Assembly (NCBI GenBank): GCA_937868765.1
Contig: CALMNL010000003.1
Span: 496,001 to 560,000, forward strand
Length of the DNA stretch: 64,000 nt
Direction of reading: 5' to 3'
Origin: an uncultured Desulfatitalea sp.
GTDB taxonomy: Bacteria; Desulfobacterota; Desulfobacteria; Desulfobacterales; Desulfosarcinaceae
The notes under the pieces were generated by a model that was given only the letters and a program-made list of their open reading frames with translations, ran no database searches and was not told the origin of the DNA. The first letter of the stretch is position 1. Every line of letters starts with the position of its first letter. This document shows, in pieces, positions 46,123-54,075 of the stretch. The translations under genes and the position numbers were made by a program.

Positions 46123-48126
46123 ATGCGCGATCCGTTGTTTGAGCCCATTAAGATCAACCGGCTGGAGGTGAAGAATCGCATCTACATGCCGGCCATGCAC
46201 ATGAACATGGCTCACAACTATGAGGTGACCGATCGGCTGGTTGAGTTCTATGCGGAGCGGGCCCGGGGAGGGGCCGGCATGATCGTGGTGGGCTATGCCA
46301 CGGTGGACGAACTCTCTGGAAACGTGATGAACATCGGCGCCCATAAAGACGAGTTCATTCCAGGCCTCGCCCGGCTGGCTGAGGCCATCAACGCCAACGG
46401 CGCGCGCTCGGCCGTGCAGATCAACCACGCCGGCCGCTACAATCATTCGATTTTCCTAAATGGTAAGCAGCCGGTGGCCCCTTCGGCCGTGGCCTCGCGC
46501 ATGACCCGCGAAACCCCCAAGGCGCTGACGGTGGAAGAGATCCAGGAGGTGGTGGATCATTTCGCCCAGGCGGCCCTGCGAGTGAAGAAAGCCGGTTACA
46601 GCGCCGTGGAAATCCTGAGCGGCACCGGTTATCTGATCAGTGAATTTCTCTCCCCCCTGACCAACAAACGCGAGGATCAGTACGGTGGAGATCTGGATAA
46701 CCGCATGCGGTTCGGGCTGGAAGTCATGCAGGCCATCCGCAAAACGGTGGGGGCAGATTATCCGGTCATCGTGCGCATGAACGGCAACGATTTCATGCCT
46801 GGTGGACAGGGACGGGTCGAATTGCAGGCTTACGCCCAGGCCCTGGTGGAAAAGGCAGGGGTCGATGCCCTGTGCATCAACGTGGGATGGCACGAGGCAC
46901 GGGTGCCCCAGATTATCACCGGTGTGCCCAGGGGCGTCTTCGCCTATCTGTCACGGGGCATCAAGGAGAAGGTGCGTGTGCCGGTGATCGCCAGCCATCG
47001 CATCAACGACCCCTATACGGCCAGGGAAATGATTGGCGACGGCATGTGCGACATGGTGGCCATGGGTCGCAGCCTGATTGCCGATCCCTTCCTGCCTGAG
47101 AAGGCGCGCTCAGGCCGGGACGACCAGATCGTGCACTGCATCGCCTGCGCCCAGGGCTGTTTCGACAATCTCTTCAAGCTCAAGGCCGTGGAGTGTCTGT
47201 GCAACCCCAAGGCCGGCAGGGAAAAAGAAACCCGAGCGGTGCCGGTGGCCCAGCCCAAGCGGGTGATGGTGATCGGCGGCGGTCCGGCTGGCATGAGCGC
47301 AGCCCTGGCAGCGGCCGAGCGCGGTCACAAGGTGACCCTGTATGAACAGAGCGACCGGCTGGGCGGACAACTGCATCTGGCCGGTGCGCCTCCGGGGCGT
47401 GAGGAATTCACCGTGCTGGCCCGCGATCTGGCCAAGCAGATCGCCCTCAGCCCGGTGACGGTGCGCCTCCAGCAGACCGTGGACGAGAAATTGCTCGATA
47501 CCGAAAAGCCCGACACCGTCATCGTGGCCACCGGCGCCATGCCCGTCATGCCCCCGATCCCCGGTGCGGAGCTGCCTCATGTGGTACAGGCCTGGGATGT
47601 GCTGGCCAACAAAGTCCACGTGGGGCGACGGGTCGTGATCGTCGGCGGCGGCGCCGTGGGGGTGGAAACAGCCCTGTTCCTGGCCGAAAAAGGGACACTG
47701 TCCGGCGAGGCCCTCAAATTCCTGATGATCAATCGCGCCGAAACACCCGAAACGCTCTTCGAACTGGCCATCAAGGGCAGTAAAGAAATTCTTCTGATCG
47801 AAATGCTTGAGGCCATCGGCAAGGATATCGGTCGGTCCACCAAATGGTGCATGTTTCAAGATATGGATCGCACGGCTATCAAGCGGTTGACCGTTACCAA
47901 GGCGGTGGAGATCACTCCGGAGGGGATTACCATCGAAGGACCCGAGGGGCGTCAAAAAATTCCGGCCGATACTGTCGTAATGGCAGTGGGCGCAAAATCC
48001 CGGCAAGACCTGTGTGCCGTATTGGAAAGAAAAGGGATCGCCCACCAGAAGGTGGGTGACGCCAGGCAAGTGGCCCAGGCCATCGATGCCATCCACCAGG
48101 GCTTCCAGGCCGGCCAAGCTGCTTAG
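46123..48126 (+). CDS. Old-yellow-enzyme-type Fe-S/FAD oxidoreductase (enoate reductase-like)
   Basis: The 667-residue multidomain protein resembles 2,4-dienoyl-CoA reductase (FadH), BaiCD and clostridial enoate reductase. The N-terminal TIM barrel binds FMN (FEPIKINRLEVKNRIYMPAM, AVQINHAGRYNH, SPLTNKREDQYGGDLDNR). The [4Fe-4S] ligands are CIACAQGC plus a later CNP cysteine. The C-terminal FAD/NAD(P) module has MVIGGGPAGMSAALAAAE and VVIVGGGAVGVETAL. It would reduce activated C=C bonds with NAD(P)H. GGGGGG precedes the ATG. A MarR gene is upstream. The physiological substrate is unknown. Confidence 0.92.
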   Translation: MRDPLFEPIKINRLEVKNRIYMPAMHMNMAHNYEVTDRLVEFYAERARGGAGMIVVGYATVDELSGNVMNIGAHKDEFIPGLARLAEAINANGARSAVQINHAGRYNHSIFLNGKQPVAPSAVASRMTRETPKALTVEEIQEVVDHFAQAALRVKKAGYSAVEILSGTGYLISEFLSPLTNKREDQYGGDLDNRMRFGLEVMQAIRKTVGADYPVIVRMNGNDFMPGGQGRVELQAYAQALVEKAGVDALCINVGWHEARVPQIITGVPRGVFAYLSRGIKEKVRVPVIASHRINDPYTAREMIGDGMCDMVAMGRSLIADPFLPEKARSGRDDQIVHCIACAQGCFDNLFKLKAVECLCNPKAGREKETRAVPVAQPKRVMVIGGGPAGMSAALAAAERGHKVTLYEQSDRLGGQLHLAGAPPGREEFTVLARDLAKQIALSPVTVRLQQTVDEKLLDTEKPDTVIVATGAMPVMPPIPGAELPHVVQAWDVLANKVHVGRRVVIVGGGAVGVETALFLAEKGTLSGEALKFLMINRAETPETLFELAIKGSKEILLIEMLEAIGKDIGRSTKWCMFQDMDRTAIKRLTVTKAVEITPEGITIEGPEGRQKIPADTVVMAVGAKSRQDLCAVLERKGIAHQKVGDARQVAQAIDAIHQGFQAGQAA

Positions 48127-48152
48127 CAACCTGCTTTGATCTGGTTCGTCTT

Positions 48153-48188
48153 CCGACCGTTCCCGCTCTCAAGGGCGGGAACGGTCGG
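48153..48188. terminator. Strong 14-bp hairpin after the Fe-S flavoprotein gene
   Basis: CCGACCGTTCCCGC and GCGGGAACGGTCGG pair perfectly over 14 bp around an 8-base loop, 27 bases after the stop. No T-run follows on either strand, so it is either a factor-assisted terminator, an mRNA-stabilising hairpin, or part of the junction with the decayed gene beyond it. Confidence 0.55.
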
Positions 48189-48594
48189 CCCTCCGGCTGT
48201 AATTCTTCTGGTAAGAAGTCTTCACGATGGGGCAAACCCTGGGTTTTCCGGCGCTGATCATCTCGTCCGTCAACGTCGCAGCGGTGCGCATCGACACGCC
48301 GATCTTTTCCACCTGGCTGATGAGCCGGTCGATCAAATCCCCATGCCTCTTCTTGAGTGGCGCCTTGCAGGCATAGTGGATATTGCCGCCGGCCGTGGAT
48401 GATCCAGGCCTTCTTGGGCGCAGATGTCGGAGACCGGGGATAAATCAACTCCTGTCCGGTTTCCGGATTGATGGCCCATCACTTGCTTTGCCTCGCTGGC
48501 CTAAAGTCGTTCCCATGGGGGGCATTACGGCGCGATTTGGAATCATGGTATTCTTAATTGTAATGGGTGATAACAGGACATTAAGTTGACTCAT
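48186..48594 (-). pseudogene. Remnant of a second old-yellow-enzyme/FAD reductase
   Basis: The minus strand holds fragments of a reductase like the intact one upstream. From 48594 it reads MSQLNVLLSPITIKNTMIPN, then AVMPPMGTTLGQ and GKASD, the N-terminus of the FMN barrel. After ~40 residues the family sequence stops. It resumes in another frame as NPETGQELIYPRSP and APKKAWIIHG, the linker to the FAD domain. A further frame change gives GGNIHYACKAPLKKRHGDLI and QVEKIGVSMRTAATLTDEMI, the next FAD-domain piece. Some 330 residues are missing and frames are broken, so it cannot make a working enzyme. AGGAGGATTCG precedes the old start. Confidence 0.75.
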
Positions 48595-48722
48595 CGAATC
48601 CTCCTTCAGAATTGATTCCACACATGTTAGAAAAAAATTGAGATTAGAGCGCAATATGGATTATCGCATGCTGCATGACATGATTCAGGCCGCCGACAAT
48701 GGCGGAGAAAGGTACGAAAAAG

Positions 48723-49622
48723 ATGAACACCGAGAATTCACACTTCGATCACAGGTTTGCAGATGTAAATGGCATCCGGTTGCACTATGCTTCTGCGGGG
48801 CAGGGAGAATTGATCCTCTTTGTGCATGGATTCCCGGAATTCTGGGCCGCCTGGGAGAATCAGCTGGAGACCTTCGGTAAGAGCCGACAGGCCGTCGCAC
48901 TGGATTTGCGGGGCTTCAACCTCTCTTCCAAACCCGCCGATCCCCGGCAGTACCATATCAAGCTGCTGGTGGAAGATCTGCGTGGACTCATGACACATCT
49001 TGGCCATCGTCGGATGGTCCTGGTGGCCCATGACTGGGGAGGCGGGGTGGCGTGGGCGTTTGCCAACCGCTACCCTGAATGCGTAGATAAGCTGGTGATA
49101 ATCAATTCGCCGCACCCAGTGATTTTCGCCCGCGAGTTGTTGCACAATCCGGAACAGAGGCGTGCCAGCGCCTATATGAACGTGTTCCGATCGCCCGATG
49201 CCGAAAAGATTTTGTCCGCCGATGGTTACAGCTACCTCACCGACATCCTGTTCGGCTGGGGCAGCCAGTGGCGCATCACGCCCGAAATGCGCCAACGATA
49301 TATCGAAGCCTGGTCCAGGCCCGGAGCGCTCACCGGCGGGTTGAATTATTACCGGATTTCTCCCCTTCACCCGCCGTTGTCCGAAGCCGAAGAGGCAAGC
49401 ATACGCCAGGTAGCTGAGGCACCGGCCAAAGCTTTTTCAGTCTCGGTTCCCACCTTGGTCATCTGGGGGGAAAAGGATGAGGCCTTGCTTGTGGGCAACC
49501 TGAACGGTCTAGAACAATTCGTGGAGACATTGACCCTGCGACGTATCCCCGAGGCTACTCACTGGTTGGTTCACGAACAGCCCGAAAGAGTCAATGGATA
49601 TATCCGTTCGTTTGTCGATTAG
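48723..49622 (+). CDS. Alpha/beta hydrolase, epoxide-hydrolase-like
   Basis: The 299-residue alpha/beta hydrolase has the oxyanion motif FVHGFPEFWAAW and the nucleophile elbow VAHDWGGGVAWA, with aspartate as nucleophile. This is characteristic of epoxide hydrolases and haloalkane dehalogenases; HGFPE favours the epoxide-hydrolase branch. The acid is probably in WGEKDEALL and the histidine in EATHWLVHEQPERV. The ATG at 48723 is preceded by GGAGAAAGG; an in-frame ATG at 48699 is less likely. It may belong to the neighbouring catabolic cluster. Copy C of the dispersed repeat begins right after its stop. Confidence 0.88.
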   Translation: MNTENSHFDHRFADVNGIRLHYASAGQGELILFVHGFPEFWAAWENQLETFGKSRQAVALDLRGFNLSSKPADPRQYHIKLLVEDLRGLMTHLGHRRMVLVAHDWGGGVAWAFANRYPECVDKLVIINSPHPVIFARELLHNPEQRRASAYMNVFRSPDAEKILSADGYSYLTDILFGWGSQWRITPEMRQRYIEAWSRPGALTGGLNYYRISPLHPPLSEAEEASIRQVAEAPAKAFSVSVPTLVIWGEKDEALLVGNLNGLEQFVETLTLRRIPEATHWLVHEQPERVNGYIRSFVD

Positions 49623-49772
49623 CAGGCTGTCGAAGATCAAGAGCAGGCCGTCAGGCAAGACGCACGGTTTTCGAAAAGGACAGCATACACGCAGCAGTAA
49701 GTACGCATTTTCTGAAACTACGCATCGCCGCTTGGCGGCCTAAGGCGAAGCTTTTCAAAAACCTTTCAGGGC
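49623..49772 (-). repeat. Dispersed intergenic repeat, copy C
   Basis: Read on the minus strand it carries AAGCTTCGCCTTAGGCCGCC, GCGGCGATGCG, TGCGTGTATGCTG, CCGTGCGTCTTGCCTGACGG and a terminal TTCGACAGCCTG, in the same order as copy B. It begins one base after the hydrolase stop codon. One inverted-repeat end is degraded. Confidence 0.7.
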
Positions 49773-49822
49773 CGGTCGTATATAGAACGTTTCCGCTTCC
49801 CTGCACCGAATGGCCAAAAAAG

Positions 49823-50419
49823 CTAATTGCTTCCGCCCGATTCAGGCGGTGCCGGGGAAGGATCCAGGGTGGGAGAGGTAACTTCGGGTGCGGGATCTTT
49901 GGCCGCCGGGCCGGTGCCATGTTCGTCATCAGGTTTGGGCTCATCTTTTGTGGGAGCGGGACTGGCAGCGGGCCGTGTAGGCTCCGATGGTGGCTGCTTG
50001 TGTATCTTGGGCGTCGCCGAAATTCCCGGTACTTTGTCAGGTTTGGGGGCTGGCTGGTAATCATCTGTTTTAAAAGCGGCTTTGGCTTGGGCAGCTGATA
50101 GCTGACGTTCCAGGGCATTAAGCATTTGTTGCATGCGTTCGACTTTTTCCTTCTCCTCATTCAACTGCTGCTGGGAGGACTTAAGGAAAAGCTTGGTCTC
50201 TTTCAGCTCTTTTTGTACATCTGCGTTCGCCTGGTTGTTGTTCAGCGTTGCGCTTTCCAGTTTTTTGGCATCGGCTTTTCGCAAGTTGTTCAATTGAATA
50301 CCGGATACGGCCGCTAATGATGCGGCGATAATGGTTAACAAGGCGCATGCGATGGCGAAAATTTGGTACTTTCTGTAGATGGCTTGCATGTATTTTATGC
50401 TTTGAACTGTCGTCGTCAT
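49823..50419 (-). CDS. Membrane-anchored coiled-coil protein, unknown function
   Basis: I do not recognise this 198-residue protein. It has one membrane helix near the N-terminus (IFAIACALLTIIAASLAAVS). A predicted coiled-coil follows at residues ~48-115 (QKELKETKLFLKSSQQQLNE). A ~75-residue tail is rich in Pro, Lys, Asp and Glu and is probably disordered. Topology is inner membrane with either a periplasmic or a cytoplasmic tail. It is followed on its own strand by the end of repeat copy C. It lies downstream of another membrane coiled-coil gene in the same direction, and the two may work together. Confidence 0.7.
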   Translation of the reverse strand: MTTTVQSIKYMQAIYRKYQIFAIACALLTIIAASLAAVSGIQLNNLRKADAKKLESATLNNNQANADVQKELKETKLFLKSSQQQLNEEKEKVERMQQMLNALERQLSAAQAKAAFKTDDYQPAPKPDKVPGISATPKIHKQPPSEPTRPAASPAPTKDEPKPDDEHGTGPAAKDPAPEVTSPTLDPSPAPPESGGSN

Positions 50420-50493
50420 TCGGCCCCCTGCTACGCGTTGTTCATATGCCTTCCCGATGGCGTGTCAGCGAAGGATGGATTTTTATGGGACAA

Positions 50494-51279
50494 TCAATCG
50501 CGCTGCCCTACGATCAAGGAGATGGACCATTCTCGATATTTGTTGTTGATTTGCGCCGATACCGAAAAACCCATGGTTGTCAGCGTGCGTTGCAGAAATT
50601 TGGCGTAAGACGGCGCCGTTTCCTTGCTGTGGATCACTAGTACGAAACCGTCCGGTGCTTGGGAAAAGGCGCTTTGTATGATTTCCGATGTGGACCAACC
50701 TTGGTCGTCGAAGATCTGTTTCATTTCCAGTGCCATTTCATGGGATTCCGGGGAGTCCAGTACTGAGATGATGTCCAGTTCCCCCTTGGGGCCGGAATTG
50801 AGCAATTTAGCCAGCATTTTACGCTGTTGCGCGTCGAGGGCGCCGGCATTCGTGGTGACTTCAACCGGTTGCGTTGTGGTGGCGCCACCCTGCGTTTGGG
50901 TGATGCTCATGTGTTTGAGTTCGTCGATGCGATCCTTTAAAGCTCCCTCGGCTTCCGCGTAGCGTTTGCGCGTGCGCTCCACCTCTTTGCGCAGGGTTTC
51001 GGCGTCCATTTCTGCCAAGCGGCGCCGTTGATCGGCAATATCGTGATTCTGCTGGGTGGCCAAAAGCTCCTTGCGAATCTGCTCGGCGGCTTTCTCCACC
51101 GCCTTGATTTTTTTGCTGGCGCTTTGCTCTCTGTCGATCAGATAATTGGACATGCGGTTGCCATTCCACCAGAGCAACAGAATGCTGATGGTCGTCAGGG
51201 CGGCACCCAACATGGCGAACAACTGCATCCAGGTGTTAAACGCAGTGGTCGCCTCCAAGCTATTCCACCATGCAAACAT
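50494..51279 (-). CDS. Membrane coiled-coil protein with alpha/beta C-terminal domain
   Basis: The ATG at 51279 with GAAAGGGG upstream gives 261 residues. There is one membrane helix (LFAMLGAALTTISILLLWW), a long coiled-coil (residues ~45-125) and a C-terminal ~100-residue alternating alpha/beta domain (KGELDIISVLDSPESHEMAL, later DGFVLVIHSKETAPSYAKFL). The C-terminal pattern (a GW-containing turn, a hydrophobic strand, and a final SISLIVG strand) resembles an uncharacterised cytoplasmic domain found on similar membrane coiled-coil proteins. No function known. It is divergent from the next gene, with a 372-base gap between them. Confidence 0.72.
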   Translation of the reverse strand: MFAWWNSLEATTAFNTWMQLFAMLGAALTTISILLLWWNGNRMSNYLIDREQSASKKIKAVEKAAEQIRKELLATQQNHDIADQRRRLAEMDAETLRKEVERTRKRYAEAEGALKDRIDELKHMSITQTQGGATTTQPVEVTTNAGALDAQQRKMLAKLLNSGPKGELDIISVLDSPESHEMALEMKQIFDDQGWSTSEIIQSAFSQAPDGFVLVIHSKETAPSYAKFLQRTLTTMGFSVSAQINNKYREWSISLIVGQRD

Positions 51280-51651
51280 GGATTCCCCTTTCACATCATG
51301 GGCGAACTGAGGCCCTTAATTAAATTAACGAATAATACCGATGAATTGAATGATAAGCAAGGACTAAATTGCTTATTCCGTCGCGCTTAATACAAAGACC
51401 TTTTGGGTGGATGGGTGGGATGGCCGATGCGGATGCAATCCGGCGCAGGGCCGGCTTCGTATCGCGGTCGGTTGTGTCGCGTATTGACAATCAGGGGGAA
51501 TTGGGTTACCAGGGGTATTTGAAATTTATATTATAATGAAGTGGTTATAGTATTAACCAATGCCTGTTGGGGATTGTCTCCCGGCCCAAATCCAGTAAAA
51601 CGATGCAATGCCGGATGGTTTCCGGTAATTTCGATTGAAGAGGAATGTTGA
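51280..51651. other. Divergent intergenic region with AT-rich promoter signals
   Basis: This gap separates two divergent membrane-protein genes. TTGACA occurs at 51484-51489 without a good -10 partner. A perfect TATAAT at 51532-51537 lies in an AT-rich stretch but lacks a good -35, so it may be a weak or activator-dependent promoter for the rightward gene. No coding region is supported. Confidence 0.45.
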
Positions 51652-52221
51652 ATGGTGCTCGTGATGAAACGTGAGATTTTTGTTCTTTTGCGTATCGTGA
51701 TCAGCTGTCTGACGGCCGCGGCCCTTATATTCTTCATTTCAGCATTGTCCGGTGAAGATTTGCTAAAGAATAACAATGAGATCAGGAGCAACGCGGCCCT
51801 GATTGCCGAGATAAACTCAGAATTGGAAGGGGGAATAGCCCAACGGTTGGCCCAATTGGGAGAGGTGCCCGAAAAGAATCCATTTCGCAAGTTTTATGCA
51901 GTGGAACTGGCCAAAGAGATTCACGACCTCTCGTCCCTCACGGAAAAGCAGCGTATGCTTTTCGATACTTACAATGTGCGCAGTTTCGAGGTGCAGCTCA
52001 AGCGCATGATGGAGTATACGGATAAATCCGATGTAAAGAGCTTGATGGATGAATTGGAGGTCGTCCGGAGGGAGTTGAAAAATTCAGCCAACCTGATCGA
52101 AAAGAAGCGAGCCAAGCTCATCCGGCAACGCACGGCCTATATAGTACTGTTTGTGGTTTTCTGGATCGTTCTTTACCTCTATTACAGTCGTGGGATCATT
52201 TTTAAAAAGACAGACGACTGA
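51652..52221 (+). CDS. Bitopic membrane protein with helical periplasmic loop
   Basis: I do not recognise this 189-residue protein. It has two membrane helices, near the N-terminus (LLRIVISCLTAAALIFFISA) and the C-terminus (AYIVLFVVFWIVLYLYYS). They enclose a ~125-residue charged helical region that would lie outside the cytoplasmic membrane if both ends are inside. GAGGAA lies upstream of the ATG, and an internal ATG at 51664 is an alternative. It is the first gene of a rightward run leading to the ExeA-like ATPase. A role in an envelope complex is inferred only from context. Confidence 0.65.
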   Translation: MVLVMKREIFVLLRIVISCLTAAALIFFISALSGEDLLKNNNEIRSNAALIAEINSELEGGIAQRLAQLGEVPEKNPFRKFYAVELAKEIHDLSSLTEKQRMLFDTYNVRSFEVQLKRMMEYTDKSDVKSLMDELEVVRRELKNSANLIEKKRAKLIRQRTAYIVLFVVFWIVLYLYYSRGIIFKKTDD

Positions 52222-52372
52222 AAACCAAGGGGTGCTTTAGACAAACCCCGGTCGCGTGCACAATAACCCGACTTTTTGCCCGCGATGAAGCGTTCAAAAG
52301 TAAACACCCATGTCAAGCCCGGGAGCCAGGAGCTTACCGAAGACTCGCCGGCGTTCATAGAACGGACACACA

Positions 52373-54046
52373 ATGTATTTAAAACACTATCAACTTACCA
52401 CCAAACCCTTTCAAATCACGGCGGATCCAAAATTTTTATGGCTGGGTGAAAAGCACAAAGAGGCATTGGCCACCCTACGCTATGGAATTTTGGACAATCG
52501 TGGTTTTTTGTTGCTTACCGGTGAGGTGGGCACCGGTAAAACCATCCTTATCAATCGGCTGGTTTCCATGCTCGACCTGGATACGGTAGTGGCTACTCTT
52601 CCCGATCCGGATCTGTCGAGCATGGACTTTTACAATCTGCTTGCCGATGGCTTTAAGATGAACCGAACCTTTGACAGCAAAGGCGCCTTTTTGATCCACC
52701 TGCGAGATTTTCTGCATCAAAGTTACGCCAATCGCAAGCAGGTGCTTCTGGCGATAGATGAAAGTCAGCGCTTGAACCACCACCTCATGGAAGATATCCG
52801 TGTCTTATCCAACATTGAACTGCATGATCGAAAATTGATCAATATCTTCTTTGTGGGGCAGCAGGAATTCAATACGATTCTATCCGCGCCTCAAAATCGG
52901 GCTCTGGCACAAAGAATTACAGTCCGGTACAATATCGCTCCTTTGGATAAAGATGAAGTCGGCAAATACGTCAGCCACCGGCTGAAGGTGGCCGGAAGCA
53001 CCCAAAGATTATTCACTCCCGCTGCCATTGGTGAAGTATTTCAATTTTCTGGCGGTATTCCGCGGCTCATCAATATCATTTGTGATCACGCATTGCTGAC
53101 AGGTTACGCCCGCGGAACAAAAGAGGTCGATGACAAAATTGTCAAAGAATGCGCAGAAGAGCTGCGCATTCCTGTTAAAACGGCTACTGGCCAAGGGAGC
53201 CAAAACCATCAGGCGCCTGACACCAAATCCATCGCCAATGCGGCGGCTAAAAAATCCAGCGAACTATCAGGAAAGCCTGGCGTTACTGCTATCGAAGGCG
53301 GTCGGCGCGCAGAGGACAAAATCCCGGCATCGACATCGCGCTCTCCCGCTTGGAAAATTCTTTATGTTGGCATCGTGTTGTTGCTGGTGGCATTGGGTGC
53401 CTATGCCATAAATAATTATACGGGGTCGGAGAGCACAAAATACGATGCGGACGATCTGACCCCAAAGAAGTATAAAACAACGTTGGAGCAAGAAAAAGAA
53501 ACGCTTGCCAAACGCATGGAAAAAGGGGGCGCTGAGGCCGAAGCAGATGGGGCTTCCGTGAGTCAGCAAAGCCAGGGAAAATCATCGGTTGGCGGTCCGG
53601 GGGGCCGTAATGATTCCACCGGGGCCCAGGGAAATGCCGCCGGCGCAGCCGCAACGAATCAGAAAATGGGTGATATCGCCCCGCTGCCTTTGATCAAAGA
53701 CAAGACAATCATCCATTTCAGCATTAACTCGAATGAAATCGATCCCGATTCATATGCTACGCTCGATGGTATCGCAGCTTATCTTGCAGATCATCCGACC
53801 CAGGTGGCCCGCATAAAAGGCTATACCGACTCGATTGGATCTTCCACCTATAACGAGAGCGTGTCTCGTTTTCGAGCCAGTGCCGTGAAATCCTATCTGA
53901 TGGGCAAGGGAGCACCGCCTGAAAATCTTCAGATTTTTGCCATGGGGGACAGTGCCCCCATTGCTTCCAATGATTCGGCCCAGGGGCGCGGATTAAACCG
54001 CAGGGTGGAGATCGAATTCCCGAACAGCGAGGTATCTAATCAATAG
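52373..54046 (+). CDS. ExeA/GspA-like AAA ATPase fused to OmpA peptidoglycan-binding domain
   Basis: The 557-residue protein has a cytoplasmic ExeA-type AAA ATPase: the N-terminal MYLKHYQLTTKPFQITADPK signature, Walker A GEVGTGKT at residue 50 and Walker B VLLAIDESQRL near residue 127. One membrane helix follows (residues ~327-346), then a low-complexity linker. An OmpA-like domain (residues ~441-550) has TIIHFSINSNEIDPDS, IKGYTDSIGSSTYN and GRGLNRRVEIEF. ExeA works with ExeB to insert the type II secretin through peptidoglycan and normally carries a different peptidoglycan-binding domain. The gsp operon here lacks gspA/gspB, so a link is plausible but unproved. Confidence 0.88.
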   Translation: MYLKHYQLTTKPFQITADPKFLWLGEKHKEALATLRYGILDNRGFLLLTGEVGTGKTILINRLVSMLDLDTVVATLPDPDLSSMDFYNLLADGFKMNRTFDSKGAFLIHLRDFLHQSYANRKQVLLAIDESQRLNHHLMEDIRVLSNIELHDRKLINIFFVGQQEFNTILSAPQNRALAQRITVRYNIAPLDKDEVGKYVSHRLKVAGSTQRLFTPAAIGEVFQFSGGIPRLINIICDHALLTGYARGTKEVDDKIVKECAEELRIPVKTATGQGSQNHQAPDTKSIANAAAKKSSELSGKPGVTAIEGGRRAEDKIPASTSRSPAWKILYVGIVLLLVALGAYAINNYTGSESTKYDADDLTPKKYKTTLEQEKETLAKRMEKGGAEAEADGASVSQQSQGKSSVGGPGGRNDSTGAQGNAAGAAATNQKMGDIAPLPLIKDKTIIHFSINSNEIDPDSYATLDGIAAYLADHPTQVARIKGYTDSIGSSTYNESVSRFRASAVKSYLMGKGAPPENLQIFAMGDSAPIASNDSAQGRGLNRRVEIEFPNSEVSNQ

Positions 54047-54075
54047 CATTGCCACTTGTGCTGGCATACTGCCCC

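Noticed and set aside
47927-48448. A 173-residue minus-strand open frame
   Set aside because: It is antisense to the 3' end of the Fe-S flavoprotein gene. Its first residues are only the in-frame piece of the decayed reductase.
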